Shown piece by piece: positions 1-8,683 of a stretch of 58,801 nt of DNA; the stretch's first letter is position 1; every line of letters begins with the position of its first letter. Under the pieces are notes generated by a model. It searched no databases and was not told the origin of the DNA. It worked only from the letters and a program-made list of their open reading frames with translations. Source of the DNA: Bacillota bacterium (GTDB lineage Bacteria; Bacillota; Clostridia; Acetivibrionales; DUMC01); assembly GCA_013314855.1 (NCBI GenBank), contig JABUEW010000007.1, forward strand, positions 1 through 58,801, written 5' to 3'. The position numbers and the translations under genes were made by a program.

Positions 1-46
1 AGATGCATTTAGATGCATTTTTTAAAAGTGGTGCACCCATAACTTA

Positions 47-193
47 TTAATTTACGATTATTCCCCGGTTATACTTAGCTTTTGTTGCCTGACCGCCTCT
101 GATATGCCTTTCAGCTTTATTTTCATCAAGTACTTCCCTTACATATTTTGCAAGTTCAGGGTTTATGCATGAAAGTCTTTCAGTAACATCTTT
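47..193 (-). CDS. spoIIID: SpoIIID, C-terminal half of an interrupted gene
   Basis: Read on the minus strand, this stretch encodes 48 residues, starting KDVTERLSCINPELAKYVRE, continuing through ENKAERHIRGGQATKAKY, and ending at a TAA at 47-49. This is the conserved C-terminal half of SpoIIID, the mother-cell DNA-binding regulator of sporulation, including its basic C-terminal helix region. It has no start codon of its own: the first base of its lysine codon is the last base of a 6-bp core at 193-198. The N-terminal half lies 14.2 kb away at 14421-14535. Joined at the core, the two give an 86-residue protein, close to the family length of about 85-93. The identity is clear. Whether the gene is ever rejoined in the cell cannot be seen from the sequence. 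Confidence 0.93.
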   Translation of the reverse strand, partial: KDVTERLSCINPELAKYVREVLDENKAERHIRGGQATKAKYNRGIIVN

Positions 194-1802
194 ATGTATT
201 GTATTTAGTATTGGTGTCGGTTTTATCCTCAGGCGGCATCAGGAACGTGCCGGACAATAGAACGGGGAAGCTTACCCCTTCCAAGTCTTCATTGATGTTG
301 AAATGCACATAAATTTCTTCAGTAGACATAACCCGGATCTCCTTGATGATTTTCTTCAAATCGGTATTGTCTATGTTTTCCGTAAATTTAAAATTGTCAA
401 AGGCCTCAATAAACTTCTTAAGGCTGTCCTTAATCTGCCTGTTAAGCTCTCTGGTTTTGTCCGTGCTGTTAAGCTTAAAGGAAAGCCTTTCTATTTCGGC
501 ATTGATGGGAATCATGTCCTGCTTTGCTTCCTCCATGGTAATCAGCCCGTCCACAGCCAGCCTTTTGAGCCGTTCACGCTTGCTCTGCAATTCCTCAAGC
601 TGTTCCCTGGCTTCATCAAGGTCATAGCCTTCATTTTCCCTGATATATTCTCTAACCAAGGTGTTGCACTTACGCTCCACAGCATCAAAGAAGGCGGCCT
701 TATCCTTTATAAGATAATTGAAGAGCCTGTCCAAACCGTCTTTGAGCCAATCTTCATTTACCCTGACGTACTCAGACTCACAGCGGTTTTTCCCATAGGC
801 GCTTCTTTTGGAGCAGGTCCACCAGACATACAATGGGCTGTGTTTTGAATGCCTTCTCTGATAGCGCCGGAAGGAAAAGCCGCATGACCCGCACTTAATC
901 AAATTGGAAAACAGGTGCTTGTCGCTTCTCCGGGTAAACGTACCCTCATAAGCTTCGGCGTTCAGTTTCATCTGCTCCTGCGCCTTATAGAACTGCTCGT
1001 CTGAAATTATGCGGAATTCCGGTCTTTCAACGATATACCATTCGCTTTCAGGGTTATTTGCCCTTTTGTTCGTGAATATATCAATGCTGCTCTGCTTCCC
1101 GTTGATTACGCGGCCGATGTAAATTTCGTTTTTCAGCACTTTGCCGACAGTATTCTGCGACCAGTTGCAGTTGGGCTTGCCGTCCTTCAGCTTTTTGGTC
1201 TTTACCCTGTTCTGATACAAGTATGAGGCAATCCTCGCCATGCCCCATTTTTCCTCCGTATAGAGGTCAAAAATTCTCCTGACCCATTTGCTTTCTTCAG
1301 GATTAGGCACAAGGGTATATCTGTCGATCCTGTCATAGCCGAAAACAAAGTTGGGCACCCGCCCTTTTTCCTTGCCGGGCTGCTTGCCGAACTTAACCTT
1401 CTCGGAAATGCGCTGGGATTCGTTCTCGGCAAGCATCGCCATCAGATTTAAGGTAAAGCTGTCGATATCCTTACCCTCGCCCATATTGACAAGGTGCAGG
1501 CTAACCCCGTATGAATTCAGCTCCCTAGTAACGGTGATAAAGTCAAGAGTGTTTCTGAAAAGCCTGCTGATGTCCTTTACATACAGCTTCTGGAATTCGC
1601 CCCGTTTGGCCGCTTTGCGCAAACGCTGCAGGTCTTTCCTGTTTTGCATTTTTGTAGCAGACTTGCCCTTGTCGCAATATATGGCTACCAGCTCATCGCC
1701 TCTACTAGGTATGTAGCTCTCAAAAAATTCACGCTGGTTTTCCAGGGAGCTTTTTTGTTCTTCTTTATCTGTACTGACTCTGATATAGGCGGCAGCCTTC
1801 AT
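192..1802 (-). CDS. Large serine recombinase (site-specific integrase/excisionase)
   Basis: From the ATG at 1802 this encodes 536 residues. That ATG follows AGAAAGG at a 9-nt spacing; a GTG at 1835 would add 11 residues. The resolvase catalytic domain is at the N-terminus (AAYIRVSTDKEEQKSS, nucleophile Ser10). It is followed by a recombinase domain, a zinc-ribbon segment (CGSCGFSFRR, then CSKRSAYGKNRC) and a coiled-coil-rich C-terminus, the usual order for large serine integrases. The gene abuts the attachment core. The last base of its TAA stop (192) comes from spoIIID rather than from the element, so the reading frame would change on excision. It probably catalyses both insertion and, with a directionality factor, excision, restoring spoIIID. 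It lies 61 nt downstream of a 60-residue ORF in the same direction. Confidence 0.93.
   Translation of the reverse strand: MKAAAYIRVSTDKEEQKSSLENQREFFESYIPSRGDELVAIYCDKGKSATKMQNRKDLQRLRKAAKRGEFQKLYVKDISRLFRNTLDFITVTRELNSYGVSLHLVNMGEGKDIDSFTLNLMAMLAENESQRISEKVKFGKQPGKEKGRVPNFVFGYDRIDRYTLVPNPEESKWVRRIFDLYTEEKWGMARIASYLYQNRVKTKKLKDGKPNCNWSQNTVGKVLKNEIYIGRVINGKQSSIDIFTNKRANNPESEWYIVERPEFRIISDEQFYKAQEQMKLNAEAYEGTFTRRSDKHLFSNLIKCGSCGFSFRRYQRRHSKHSPLYVWWTCSKRSAYGKNRCESEYVRVNEDWLKDGLDRLFNYLIKDKAAFFDAVERKCNTLVREYIRENEGYDLDEAREQLEELQSKRERLKRLAVDGLITMEEAKQDMIPINAEIERLSFKLNSTDKTRELNRQIKDSLKKFIEAFDNFKFTENIDNTDLKKIIKEIRVMSTEEIYVHFNINEDLEGVSFPVLLSGTFLMPPEDKTDTNTKYNT
193..220 (-). other. Attachment half-site attL (core plus 22-nt element arm)
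   Basis: The core is at 193-198 and the element-side arm at 199-220. On the minus strand the arm begins CCGACACCAAT and lies inside the last codons of the recombinase gene. Its partner arm at 14399-14420 is the inverted repeat of this one: the outer 11 nt are identical and 16 of 22 positions match. Chromosome-side sequence below 193 belongs to spoIIID. Confidence 0.85.
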
Positions 1803-1863
1803 CTGAATCATCCTTTCTGTTACGTTTGTTCGCACTCGGGTGGTGAATTATAACGAAGTGCGT

Positions 1864-2046
1864 CTACTCCGTCAATGAGTCAACTAAACTCTCATTGCCC
1901 CGGCTCGTAACATTGGTTTGATTTATGGCTTCGACTGCCGAATTTATAATGCTCCTTGCAACTCCAAAGGACAGAGCCTCCAATATCAGGTCTAAGATGG
2001 CAGGATCAAGACTCTCATTTGTGATATTCATTTGTGCTTGTCCCAT
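1864..2046 (-). CDS. 60-residue hypothetical protein; candidate directionality factor
   Basis: The ORF begins MGQAQMNITNESLDPAILDL and has 60 codons. It is preceded by a G-rich ribosome site (GGGGGTGGGGAG) directly before the ATG at 2046; an internal ATG at 2031 is an alternative start. The frame stays open upstream to 2298, but no ribosome site supports that extension. The protein is small, acidic at both ends and helical-looking, and I do not recognise a family. It lies immediately upstream of the recombinase on the same strand, behind a sigma-E-like promoter. Serine integrases need a small partner for excision, and such partners are often encoded next to the integrase, so a directionality-factor role is possible. 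That role rests on position only. Confidence 0.5.
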   Translation of the reverse strand: MGQAQMNITNESLDPAILDLILEALSFGVARSIINSAVEAINQTNVTSRGNESLVDSLTE

Positions 2047-2076
2047 CTCCCCACCCCCAACCTTGTCTCTATGTTT

Positions 2077-2107
2077 AATGTATATTAATGAAGGGGTGGT
2101 TTTATTC
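2077..2107 (-). promoter_or_regulatory. Candidate sigma-E (mother-cell) promoter
   Basis: On the minus strand, GAATAAA (2107 to 2101) and TATACATT (2084 to 2077) are separated by 16 nt. The usual sigma-E pattern is GHATAHT, about 15-16 nt, then SATACAHT, so each box departs at one position. A start site near 2070 would leave a leader of about 24 nt containing the ribosome site of the 60-residue ORF. This is a motif match by eye only. Confidence 0.4.
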
Positions 2108-2647
2108 TCTGATAAACTTACTGCGTTACGAGTTTTCTTTTTTTCACTGTCAAGGTTATTGGCTGGAGGTAGCACATATCCCGATCCTCTATGTCCTTTA
2201 TAACAGATAACTCTTAGAAATGAGGCTAACCATACGGAATTGTTGAAATTTATTAACACACATAAAACAGTCCAAATATCCAAAATAAAAGCTGGCAAGC
2301 ATTTTTACACCTACCAGCCCTTAAGATTAACTATGAAATTACATTCTCTCTTGAGAGGTATATATGAAACTTACTTTTTAAAATATAAACTTCCGAAGCC
2401 TATATTTATGTTTATATTTAACTCACATTTACTCTCATATTGAAATTCCTGAGTACAGATAAATATGAAGCCTTTTCAAAGCTAAGATAAAAATGATTCA
2501 AGCTGTCCATGTATAAAAATAGCCCGCATTAGATATATCCTGTTTTTCAGAGAATATCTTTGCGTTCTCGGATATTTTTATTGAGATATGGACATATGCA
2601 TGATAAAATATTATTTAAATTTAACAGAATTGTGCGAGGTGAAATGC
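2108..2647. other. Intergenic region between recombinase module and defence operon
   Basis: About 540 bases with no convincing gene; the short ORFs here lack ribosome sites and family resemblance. It is AT-rich and must hold the rightward promoter for the HTH/helicase operon. A short AATATC/GATATT inverted pair followed by T residues (about 2555-2580) and the near-palindromic stretch around 2587-2605 are possible operators for the HTH protein, but neither is strong. Confidence 0.4.
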
Positions 2648-2857
2648 ATGGCCGTAAGTTACAAAAAACTTTGGAAGCTATTGATTGATAAAGACATGAA
2701 GAAAAAGGATTTACGTGCAGCAGCTGGAATCAGCCAAACGTCCATAGCTAAATTAGGTAAAAATGAAAATGTAACAACTGATGTGCTTGTGAAGATTTGC
2801 AAAGCTTTAAAATGTGATATTTCAGATATTATGGAAATTACAAATGACGAAGATTAG
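2648..2857 (+). CDS. XRE/Cro-type HTH transcriptional regulator
   Basis: A 69-residue protein starting at ATG 2648, with GAGGTG seven nt upstream. An upstream ATG at 2588 has no ribosome site. The helix-turn-helix (about residues 20-50: KDLRAAAGISQTSIAKLGKN) is followed by TDVLVKICKALKCDISDIME, the signature of the small YozG/XRE_N26-like family. It is 56 nt upstream of the helicase gene on the same strand and is the likely local repressor of the restriction/defence operon. Small XRE regulators of this kind commonly control restriction systems so that methylation is established before cleavage. Confidence 0.88.
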   Translation: MAVSYKKLWKLLIDKDMKKKDLRAAAGISQTSIAKLGKNENVTTDVLVKICKALKCDISDIMEITNDED

Positions 2858-2913
2858 TAACTGTACGGTTATATAGACAATACTTTTGAATTATCTCAGG
2901 CGGGGGTGTTTCT

Positions 2914-5900
2914 GTGGAAGTATTCAATAATATAACGAAAATTGTCAAGGATGACTTAACGCAGGTTATCATGCCGGGAAGCCGGATTTCTGTTGCGGCT
3001 GCCTGTTTTTCAATTTATGCCTATAAGGAATTGAAAGCGCAGCTGCAGAAAATTGATTCCATGCGGTTTATCTTTACATCCCCCACGTTCGTCGCCGAAA
3101 AATCGCCAAAAGAAAAGCGGGAATTCTACATTCCACGATTACATAGGGAACGCAGCCTTTACGGGACAGAATTTGAAATAAAGCTAAGGAACGAGCTTAC
3201 CCAAAAAGCTATTGCCCGGGAATGTGCGGATTGGATTCGCAAAAAGGTAACCTTCAAATCAAATTCCACCAATTCCGGGATGAGTGGATTTCTTAACATA
3301 CAGACAAACGACCAGCAGCTGACTTACCTGCCGATAAACGGGTTTACAACTGTTGATATTGGCTGCGAGCGCGGCAACAACATCTATAATATGGTGAATA
3401 AATTTGAGGCTCCCTTCAGCAGTGAATATATCCGCCTGTTCGACAGCATATGGAACGATGAAAGCCGTCTTCAGGATGTGACCGAAGAAGTAATCGAATC
3501 CATATCGGCTGTTTACCAGGAAAACCCCGCCGAGCTTATATATTTTATGACCCTATATAACATTTTCAGCGAATTCCTTGAGGATATTTCCGAAGATATG
3601 CTGCCCAATGAAGCAACCGGTTTCAAAAACAGCGTTATCTGGAACAAACTCTACAGCTTTCAGAAAGACGCCGCCCTGGCAATCATTAATAAGCTGGAGC
3701 AATTCAACGGCTGCATACTGGCGGACAGTGTGGGCTTAGGCAAAACCTTCACAGCCCTCGCCGTAATCAAGTACTATGAAAACAGGAACAAAAATGTCCT
3801 TGTTCTTTGCCCTAAAAAGTTAAAGGATAACTGGCTAACTTATCGTGGTAATTTAATCAACAACCCGCTGGCCAAAGACCGCCTGCGCTACGATGTTCTT
3901 TTCCATACCGATTTGTCTCGCGAACGAGGTGATTCTGTTATCGGCTTGCCCCTCGACCGTATCAACTGGGGCAACTACGACCTCGTCGTTATCGATGAAT
4001 CCCATAATTTCCGCAATGGCGGCGCCGTATCAGGGGAATACGGAGAAAAAGAAAACCGCTATCTCAGACTGCTCAATAAAGTCATCCGCCCCGGCGTAAA
4101 GACAAAGGTTTTAATGCTCTCCGCCACCCCGGTGAATAACCGTTTTTATGACCTGCGCAACCAACTGGCCTTAGCCTACGAGGGGAAGTCAGAGTTAATC
4201 AATGAAAAGCTGAACACCAAAACAGACATTGATACTATTTTCCGGCAAGCTCAAAAGGTATATAACGCCTGGAGCAAGCTGCCGCCTGAATCCCGTACAA
4301 CGGCTTCCCTGCTTAAGCAGCTGGATTTTGACTTTTTTGAAGTTTTGGACAGCGTAACCATTGCCCGCTCCCGTAAACATATCCAGCGCTACTATGACAT
4401 ATCCGAAATAGGCAGTTTCCCGGAGCGCAATAAACCGTTATCCTTGCGACCCAAACTGACAACGCTGAACAATGCCATCAATTATGAACAGATTTATGAA
4501 CAGCTCATGCAGCTTAATTTGTCCATCTATACGCCAACAAACTATATCCTCCCCAGCAGGCTTGGCAAATATATCGATATGGATTCAAAACACAGCAGGC
4601 AGCTTTCGCAAAAAGGGCGCGAGGAAGGCATCCGCCGTTTGATGAGCATCAATCTGCTTAAGAGAATGGAAAGCTCGGTGCATTCATTTAAGCTGACTGT
4701 AAAACGCATCTATGAACAAATACATTACACTCTGGAGCTGATTGACAGCTTCCGGTCCGGCGAGGAAGTTACCGTGCAGGATGTTCATGACTTTGGCGAA
4801 CTTGATCTGGATGATCAGAATATCGATATTATCAACGTCGGCAGAAAATTTAAAATTGATTTGCGCGATATGGATTATCTCTCCTGGCAGCGGGATTTGT
4901 CTGCCGATCTGGAAGTTTTGGAACTCCTGATTTTGATGATTGAAGATATTACTCCGGAGTATGATTATAAACTGAATGAGCTTTTGCGGGTTATCGAGAA
5001 GAAAATCACAAAACCCATTAATCCGGATAATAAAAAAATCATTATCTTTACGGCCTTTGCCGATACGGCGGAGTACCTGTATGAAAATGTCAACCCTTTC
5101 GTAAAGAACAAATTCGGACTGGACTGCGCCCTGATTACAGGGTCAGTTGAGGGAAGAACCACCATACCAAAATTCCCTGCCGATATGAATACAATTTTGA
5201 CCTGTTTTTCTCCAATTTCCAAGGAGAAGGACCTGGTAATGCCGAACAACCACAACAATATTGATATTCTGATTGCCACCGACTGCATTTCCGAAGGACA
5301 GAACCTGCAGGACTGCGACTGGTGCATCAACTACGACATCCACTGGAACCCGGTGCGCATTATTCAGCGTTTCGGTCGTATTGACCGTATCGGCAGCAAA
5401 AACAAGGTGATTCAGCTCGTTAACTTCTGGCCGGATTTAGCACTGGACGACTACATAAACCTGAAAGAACGCGTGGAAGCGCGGATGCGGATTTCCGTAA
5501 TGACTGCCACCGGCGATGACGACTACATCAACCAGGACGAAAAGGGCGATCTGGCCTACCGTCGGGCACAGCTTGAAAAACTGCAGAATGAAGTGGTTGA
5601 CCTTGAGGACATGACCACAGGCATTTCCATTATGGACCTGGGGCTGAATGATTTCAGGATGGACTTGCTCTCCTATATCAAAGAGCACCCTGATTTAGAC
5701 CGGACTCCCTACGGCATTCACGCCGTGATACGGGGAGAAAAGCCCGGAGTAATATTTATCCTGAAGAACGTGAATAAAGCCATAAACATTGAAAACCAAA
5801 ACCGCCTTCACCCTTTTTACATGGTATACATCGGGGATGACGGGGAGGTCATCTGCAATCATTTGGAGCCGAAAGCCACCTTGGATATTATGCGCCATCT

Positions 5901-6147
5901 CTCCCGGGGCAAAACAAAACCCGATATGGAAGCCTGCCATATTTTCAACCGGGAAACCAACGACGGCAGGAAGATGGATCGCATATCCCAGCTGCTCCGG
6001 CAGGCAGTGTCCTCAATCATAACCGTTAAAGAAGAAAAAGATATAGACAGCTTTTTCGGGAATGGTGAAACTACCTTCCTGACCGGCAACATCTCCGGCC
6101 TTGACGACTTTGAACTGATCTGCTTTATGGTGGTGATGGGATGCTGA
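2914..6147 (+). CDS. SNF2/SF2-type helicase with N-terminal PLD-like domain
   Basis: 1077 residues from a GTG start with GGGGGTG upstream. Residues about 1-200 resemble a phospholipase-D-like nuclease/binding fold, but I see no clear HKD motif. The helicase core follows: Walker A DSVGLGKT (Lys277), DESH (361-364), SATP (403-406), and a C-terminal RecA-like domain ending in QRFGRIDR (818-825). It overlaps the DUF4391 gene by 7 nt. This is the first gene of a tightly packed four-gene operon with a methyltransferase and a type III Res-like enzyme. The probable role is ATP-driven translocation or remodelling on invading DNA. Helicases of this kind are seen in DISARM- and Hma-like defence loci, but no exact system is assigned here. 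Confidence 0.88.
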   Translation: MEVFNNITKIVKDDLTQVIMPGSRISVAAACFSIYAYKELKAQLQKIDSMRFIFTSPTFVAEKSPKEKREFYIPRLHRERSLYGTEFEIKLRNELTQKAIARECADWIRKKVTFKSNSTNSGMSGFLNIQTNDQQLTYLPINGFTTVDIGCERGNNIYNMVNKFEAPFSSEYIRLFDSIWNDESRLQDVTEEVIESISAVYQENPAELIYFMTLYNIFSEFLEDISEDMLPNEATGFKNSVIWNKLYSFQKDAALAIINKLEQFNGCILADSVGLGKTFTALAVIKYYENRNKNVLVLCPKKLKDNWLTYRGNLINNPLAKDRLRYDVLFHTDLSRERGDSVIGLPLDRINWGNYDLVVIDESHNFRNGGAVSGEYGEKENRYLRLLNKVIRPGVKTKVLMLSATPVNNRFYDLRNQLALAYEGKSELINEKLNTKTDIDTIFRQAQKVYNAWSKLPPESRTTASLLKQLDFDFFEVLDSVTIARSRKHIQRYYDISEIGSFPERNKPLSLRPKLTTLNNAINYEQIYEQLMQLNLSIYTPTNYILPSRLGKYIDMDSKHSRQLSQKGREEGIRRLMSINLLKRMESSVHSFKLTVKRIYEQIHYTLELIDSFRSGEEVTVQDVHDFGELDLDDQNIDIINVGRKFKIDLRDMDYLSWQRDLSADLEVLELLILMIEDITPEYDYKLNELLRVIEKKITKPINPDNKKIIIFTAFADTAEYLYENVNPFVKNKFGLDCALITGSVEGRTTIPKFPADMNTILTCFSPISKEKDLVMPNNHNNIDILIATDCISEGQNLQDCDWCINYDIHWNPVRIIQRFGRIDRIGSKNKVIQLVNFWPDLALDDYINLKERVEARMRISVMTATGDDDYINQDEKGDLAYRRAQLEKLQNEVVDLEDMTTGISIMDLGLNDFRMDLLSYIKEHPDLDRTPYGIHAVIRGEKPGVIFILKNVNKAINIENQNRLHPFYMVYIGDDGEVICNHLEPKATLDIMRHLSRGKTKPDMEACHIFNRETNDGRKMDRISQLLRQAVSSIITVKEEKDIDSFFGNGETTFLTGNISGLDDFELICFMVVMGC

Positions 6148-6767
6148 ATTTCCCCAGTAAAGCCTTTGTCGGGCGAAACATGCCCAAAGAAGCATTTTAT
6201 AAACATCTCAACTTAAGCAGCGAGCTTAGAGAAAAATTCGTTTCCGACGTAAAACGCCTGGTTCTGGAGTACAAGCTGTCGCCGGATACTTTAAACCTCG
6301 AAAAGAACGGAGAGATTACTGAAATTCTTGTACTCTCCATTGAACTGAAAAAGCAGGAGCTTGACTACCGGCTGGTGGAAAGCATAGCCCGGCAGAACGC
6401 CCATAAGCTGCTTTTCCTGCTCAAATTCCAGGAGCAGGGACAGCTCGCGCTTTATTACGGCAAGCTTTACAAAACAGACTGGATGCTGCTCAAAGACCTA
6501 GGGCTGGAAGCCAGAGGGCTAAATCTGGACAGCATATGGGAAGGGTTTATTGAGCAGATTGCCCTGCAGGAAAATATTGTTTCATCCTGCAACAGCCTTA
6601 CTGTTGACGAAAAATTAAAGAAGCAGGATACAATCCTGAAACTGCAAAAAGAAATTGACAAACTGGAACGCTTATCCCGCAGCGAAAAGCAGCCTAAAAA
6701 ACGTTTTGAACTGTTTACCCGCCTTCAGGGTTTGAAGAAAAAATTAGCTGAGGAAAAAGGAGAATGA
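6141..6767 (+). CDS. DUF4391 family protein
   Basis: 208 residues. The N-terminus (FPSKAFVGRNMPKEAFYKHL, then TLNLEKNGEITEILVLSIEL) matches the DUF4391 pattern. The C-terminal 50 residues are a charged predicted coiled coil (LKLQKEIDKLERLSRSEKQP). It is translationally coupled at both ends, overlapping the helicase by 7 nt and the methyltransferase by 4 nt (ATGA). No enzymatic motif is evident. The family habitually sits beside helicase and methyltransferase genes, so it is probably a structural or adaptor subunit of the same complex. Biochemical function is unknown. Confidence 0.8.
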   Translation: MLNFPSKAFVGRNMPKEAFYKHLNLSSELREKFVSDVKRLVLEYKLSPDTLNLEKNGEITEILVLSIELKKQELDYRLVESIARQNAHKLLFLLKFQEQGQLALYYGKLYKTDWMLLKDLGLEARGLNLDSIWEGFIEQIALQENIVSSCNSLTVDEKLKKQDTILKLQKEIDKLERLSRSEKQPKKRFELFTRLQGLKKKLAEEKGE

Positions 6768-8668
6768 GCATGGACAGGCTGAAAATGCACTCTGTAAACA
6801 AAGTGGATGAAAATATCAAAAAGATTACGGAACTGTTTCCCAATACTTTAACCGAGGTCATCAAAGGCTACAGGGATGACGGGACTCCCATCATCGAGCG
6901 CGCCATTGATTTTGACGTGCTGCGGCAGGAGCTGTTAAATGTCGTGGTGGAAGGCCCTGAGGAGCGCTATCAATTCACCTGGCCGGATAAAAAAAAGTCC
7001 ATTCTGCTGGCCAACGCCCCCATCGCAAAAACCCTGCGCCCCTGCCACGAGGAAAGCGTGGATTTTGACAAGACTGAGAATCTGTATATTGAAGGCGACA
7101 ATCTGGACGCACTCAAGCTGCTGCAGGAAACTTACCTTGGAAAGGTGAAGATGATCTACATAGACCCGCCATACAATACGGGCAATGACTTTATCTATGA
7201 GGATGACTTTGCTCAGAGTGCAGACGAGTATCTTGAAAACAGCGGGCAGTTTGACGAGGACGGCAACCGCCTGGTGCAGAACACCGAAAGCAACGGCCGT
7301 TTTCATACCGACTGGCTGAATATGATGTACCCGAGGCTCAAGCTGGCAAAGGATTTGCTGAGTGATGATGGGGTTATTTTTATAAGCATAGATGATAATG
7401 AAGTGGAAAATTTGAAAAAGATATGTAATGAGATATTTGGAGAAAAGAATTTTGTATCAATCATTAATTGGAAAGGTAGAGGAGGTAGACAAGACAGCAA
7501 ATATTATGCAGTTATTCATGAGTACATTCTATGTTATGCTAAAAGAATTAATCAATTTGTAGCTGGAGAAGAAAGAATAATTGGTGGCAACTATCCAAAA
7601 TATGATGAAGTAAAAAAACGCTATTATAAAACTCAATTAGCAAGAAAATGGGGGTCAAATAGCCGTCGCAGCGATAGACCTAATCTATTTTATCCAATAA
7701 TAGCTCCCGATGGGACAGAGCTTTATCCAATGTTATCTCCTACGGAAGAAGGACGTTGGCGTTGGGGAAAATCACGCATGGAAAAAGAACTACAACAAGG
7801 TAATATTGAGTTTTCTTATAGCAATGGACAATGGGTTGCATACGAAAAAATCTATGCACCACTTGAAGGTGAAGAAAAAACAAAAAAATATAACACATGG
7901 ATAGATGACATTGGAAATGGGACAGATGTAATAAAAAAACTTTTTGGCTCCGCAGTATTTGATTATCCAAAATCACCTGAACTTTTATCGAAATTTATAC
8001 GAATGGCAAATGTAGATGACGACGACATCATTCTCGATTTCTTCTCCGGCTCTGCTACCACCGCCCATGCAGTCATGCAGCTAAACGCCGAAGATGGCGG
8101 CAACCGCAAATTCATCATGGTGCAGCTCCCTGAGCCTTGCAACGAAAATTCCGAAGCCTACAAAGCAGGCTATAAAACCATCGCTGAAATTGGCAAGGAG
8201 CGCATCCGCCGGGCAGGCAGAAAGATACTGGAGGAGCACCCGGAGCTTGCCAGAAAACTGGATATAGGTTTCCGCGTTCTGAAGGTGGATTTCAGCAACA
8301 TGGAGGATGTTTATTACAGGCCGGACGAATACACTCAGGATTTACTCTCCTTCCTGACAGACAATATCAAGCCCGATCGCACCCCTGAAGACTTGCTGTT
8401 CCAGGTTATGCTGGATTTGGGCGTGCTTTTATCCAGCAAAATCGAAGAAATGGTCATCGGCGGCAAAAAAGTGTTTAATGTAGCGGACGGCTACCTGATG
8501 GCCTGCTTTGACAAAGACGTCACCGATGAGGTGGTTAGGGAGATTGCCAAAAAGCAGCCCTATTACGCTATTTTCCGTGACAGCGGCATGGCCAGCGACA
8601 GCGTCGCCACCAACTTTGAGCAGATTTTTGAAACCTACAGCCCGTCAACGGTGAGGAAGGTTCTGTAA
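6764..8668 (+). CDS. Beta-class DNA methyltransferase (type III Mod-like)
   Basis: 634 residues. Motif IV DPPY (134-137, in IDPPYNTGNDF) precedes the S-adenosylmethionine motif FFSGSA (426-431), the beta-class order typical of type III Mod N6-adenine or N4-cytosine methyltransferases. The segment between them (about residues 203-420, nt 7370-8020) is the target-recognition domain. It is visibly AT-richer than the rest of the gene, suggesting a replaced specificity domain. The start ATG overlaps the DUF4391 stop and follows AAAGGAG. It probably protects host DNA and supplies sequence recognition to the helicase-nuclease encoded next. The exact base and site methylated cannot be told. Confidence 0.93.
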   Translation: MSMDRLKMHSVNKVDENIKKITELFPNTLTEVIKGYRDDGTPIIERAIDFDVLRQELLNVVVEGPEERYQFTWPDKKKSILLANAPIAKTLRPCHEESVDFDKTENLYIEGDNLDALKLLQETYLGKVKMIYIDPPYNTGNDFIYEDDFAQSADEYLENSGQFDEDGNRLVQNTESNGRFHTDWLNMMYPRLKLAKDLLSDDGVIFISIDDNEVENLKKICNEIFGEKNFVSIINWKGRGGRQDSKYYAVIHEYILCYAKRINQFVAGEERIIGGNYPKYDEVKKRYYKTQLARKWGSNSRRSDRPNLFYPIIAPDGTELYPMLSPTEEGRWRWGKSRMEKELQQGNIEFSYSNGQWVAYEKIYAPLEGEEKTKKYNTWIDDIGNGTDVIKKLFGSAVFDYPKSPELLSKFIRMANVDDDDIILDFFSGSATTAHAVMQLNAEDGGNRKFIMVQLPEPCNENSEAYKAGYKTIAEIGKERIRRAGRKILEEHPELARKLDIGFRVLKVDFSNMEDVYYRPDEYTQDLLSFLTDNIKPDRTPEDLLFQVMLDLGVLLSSKIEEMVIGGKKVFNVADGYLMACFDKDVTDEVVREIAKKQPYYAIFRDSGMASDSVATNFEQIFETYSPSTVRKVL

Positions 8669-8683
8669 AAAGGGGGTGACACA

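Noticed and set aside
1-20. Tandem AGATGCATTT repeat at the left edge
   Set aside because: Only two 10-nt copies at the window end, downstream of spoIIID; no function can be supported.
2047-2298. Longer 144-codon version of the small ORF upstream of the recombinase
   Set aside because: The extension has no ribosome site and low-complexity content, whereas a strong G-rich site sits directly before the ATG at 2046.
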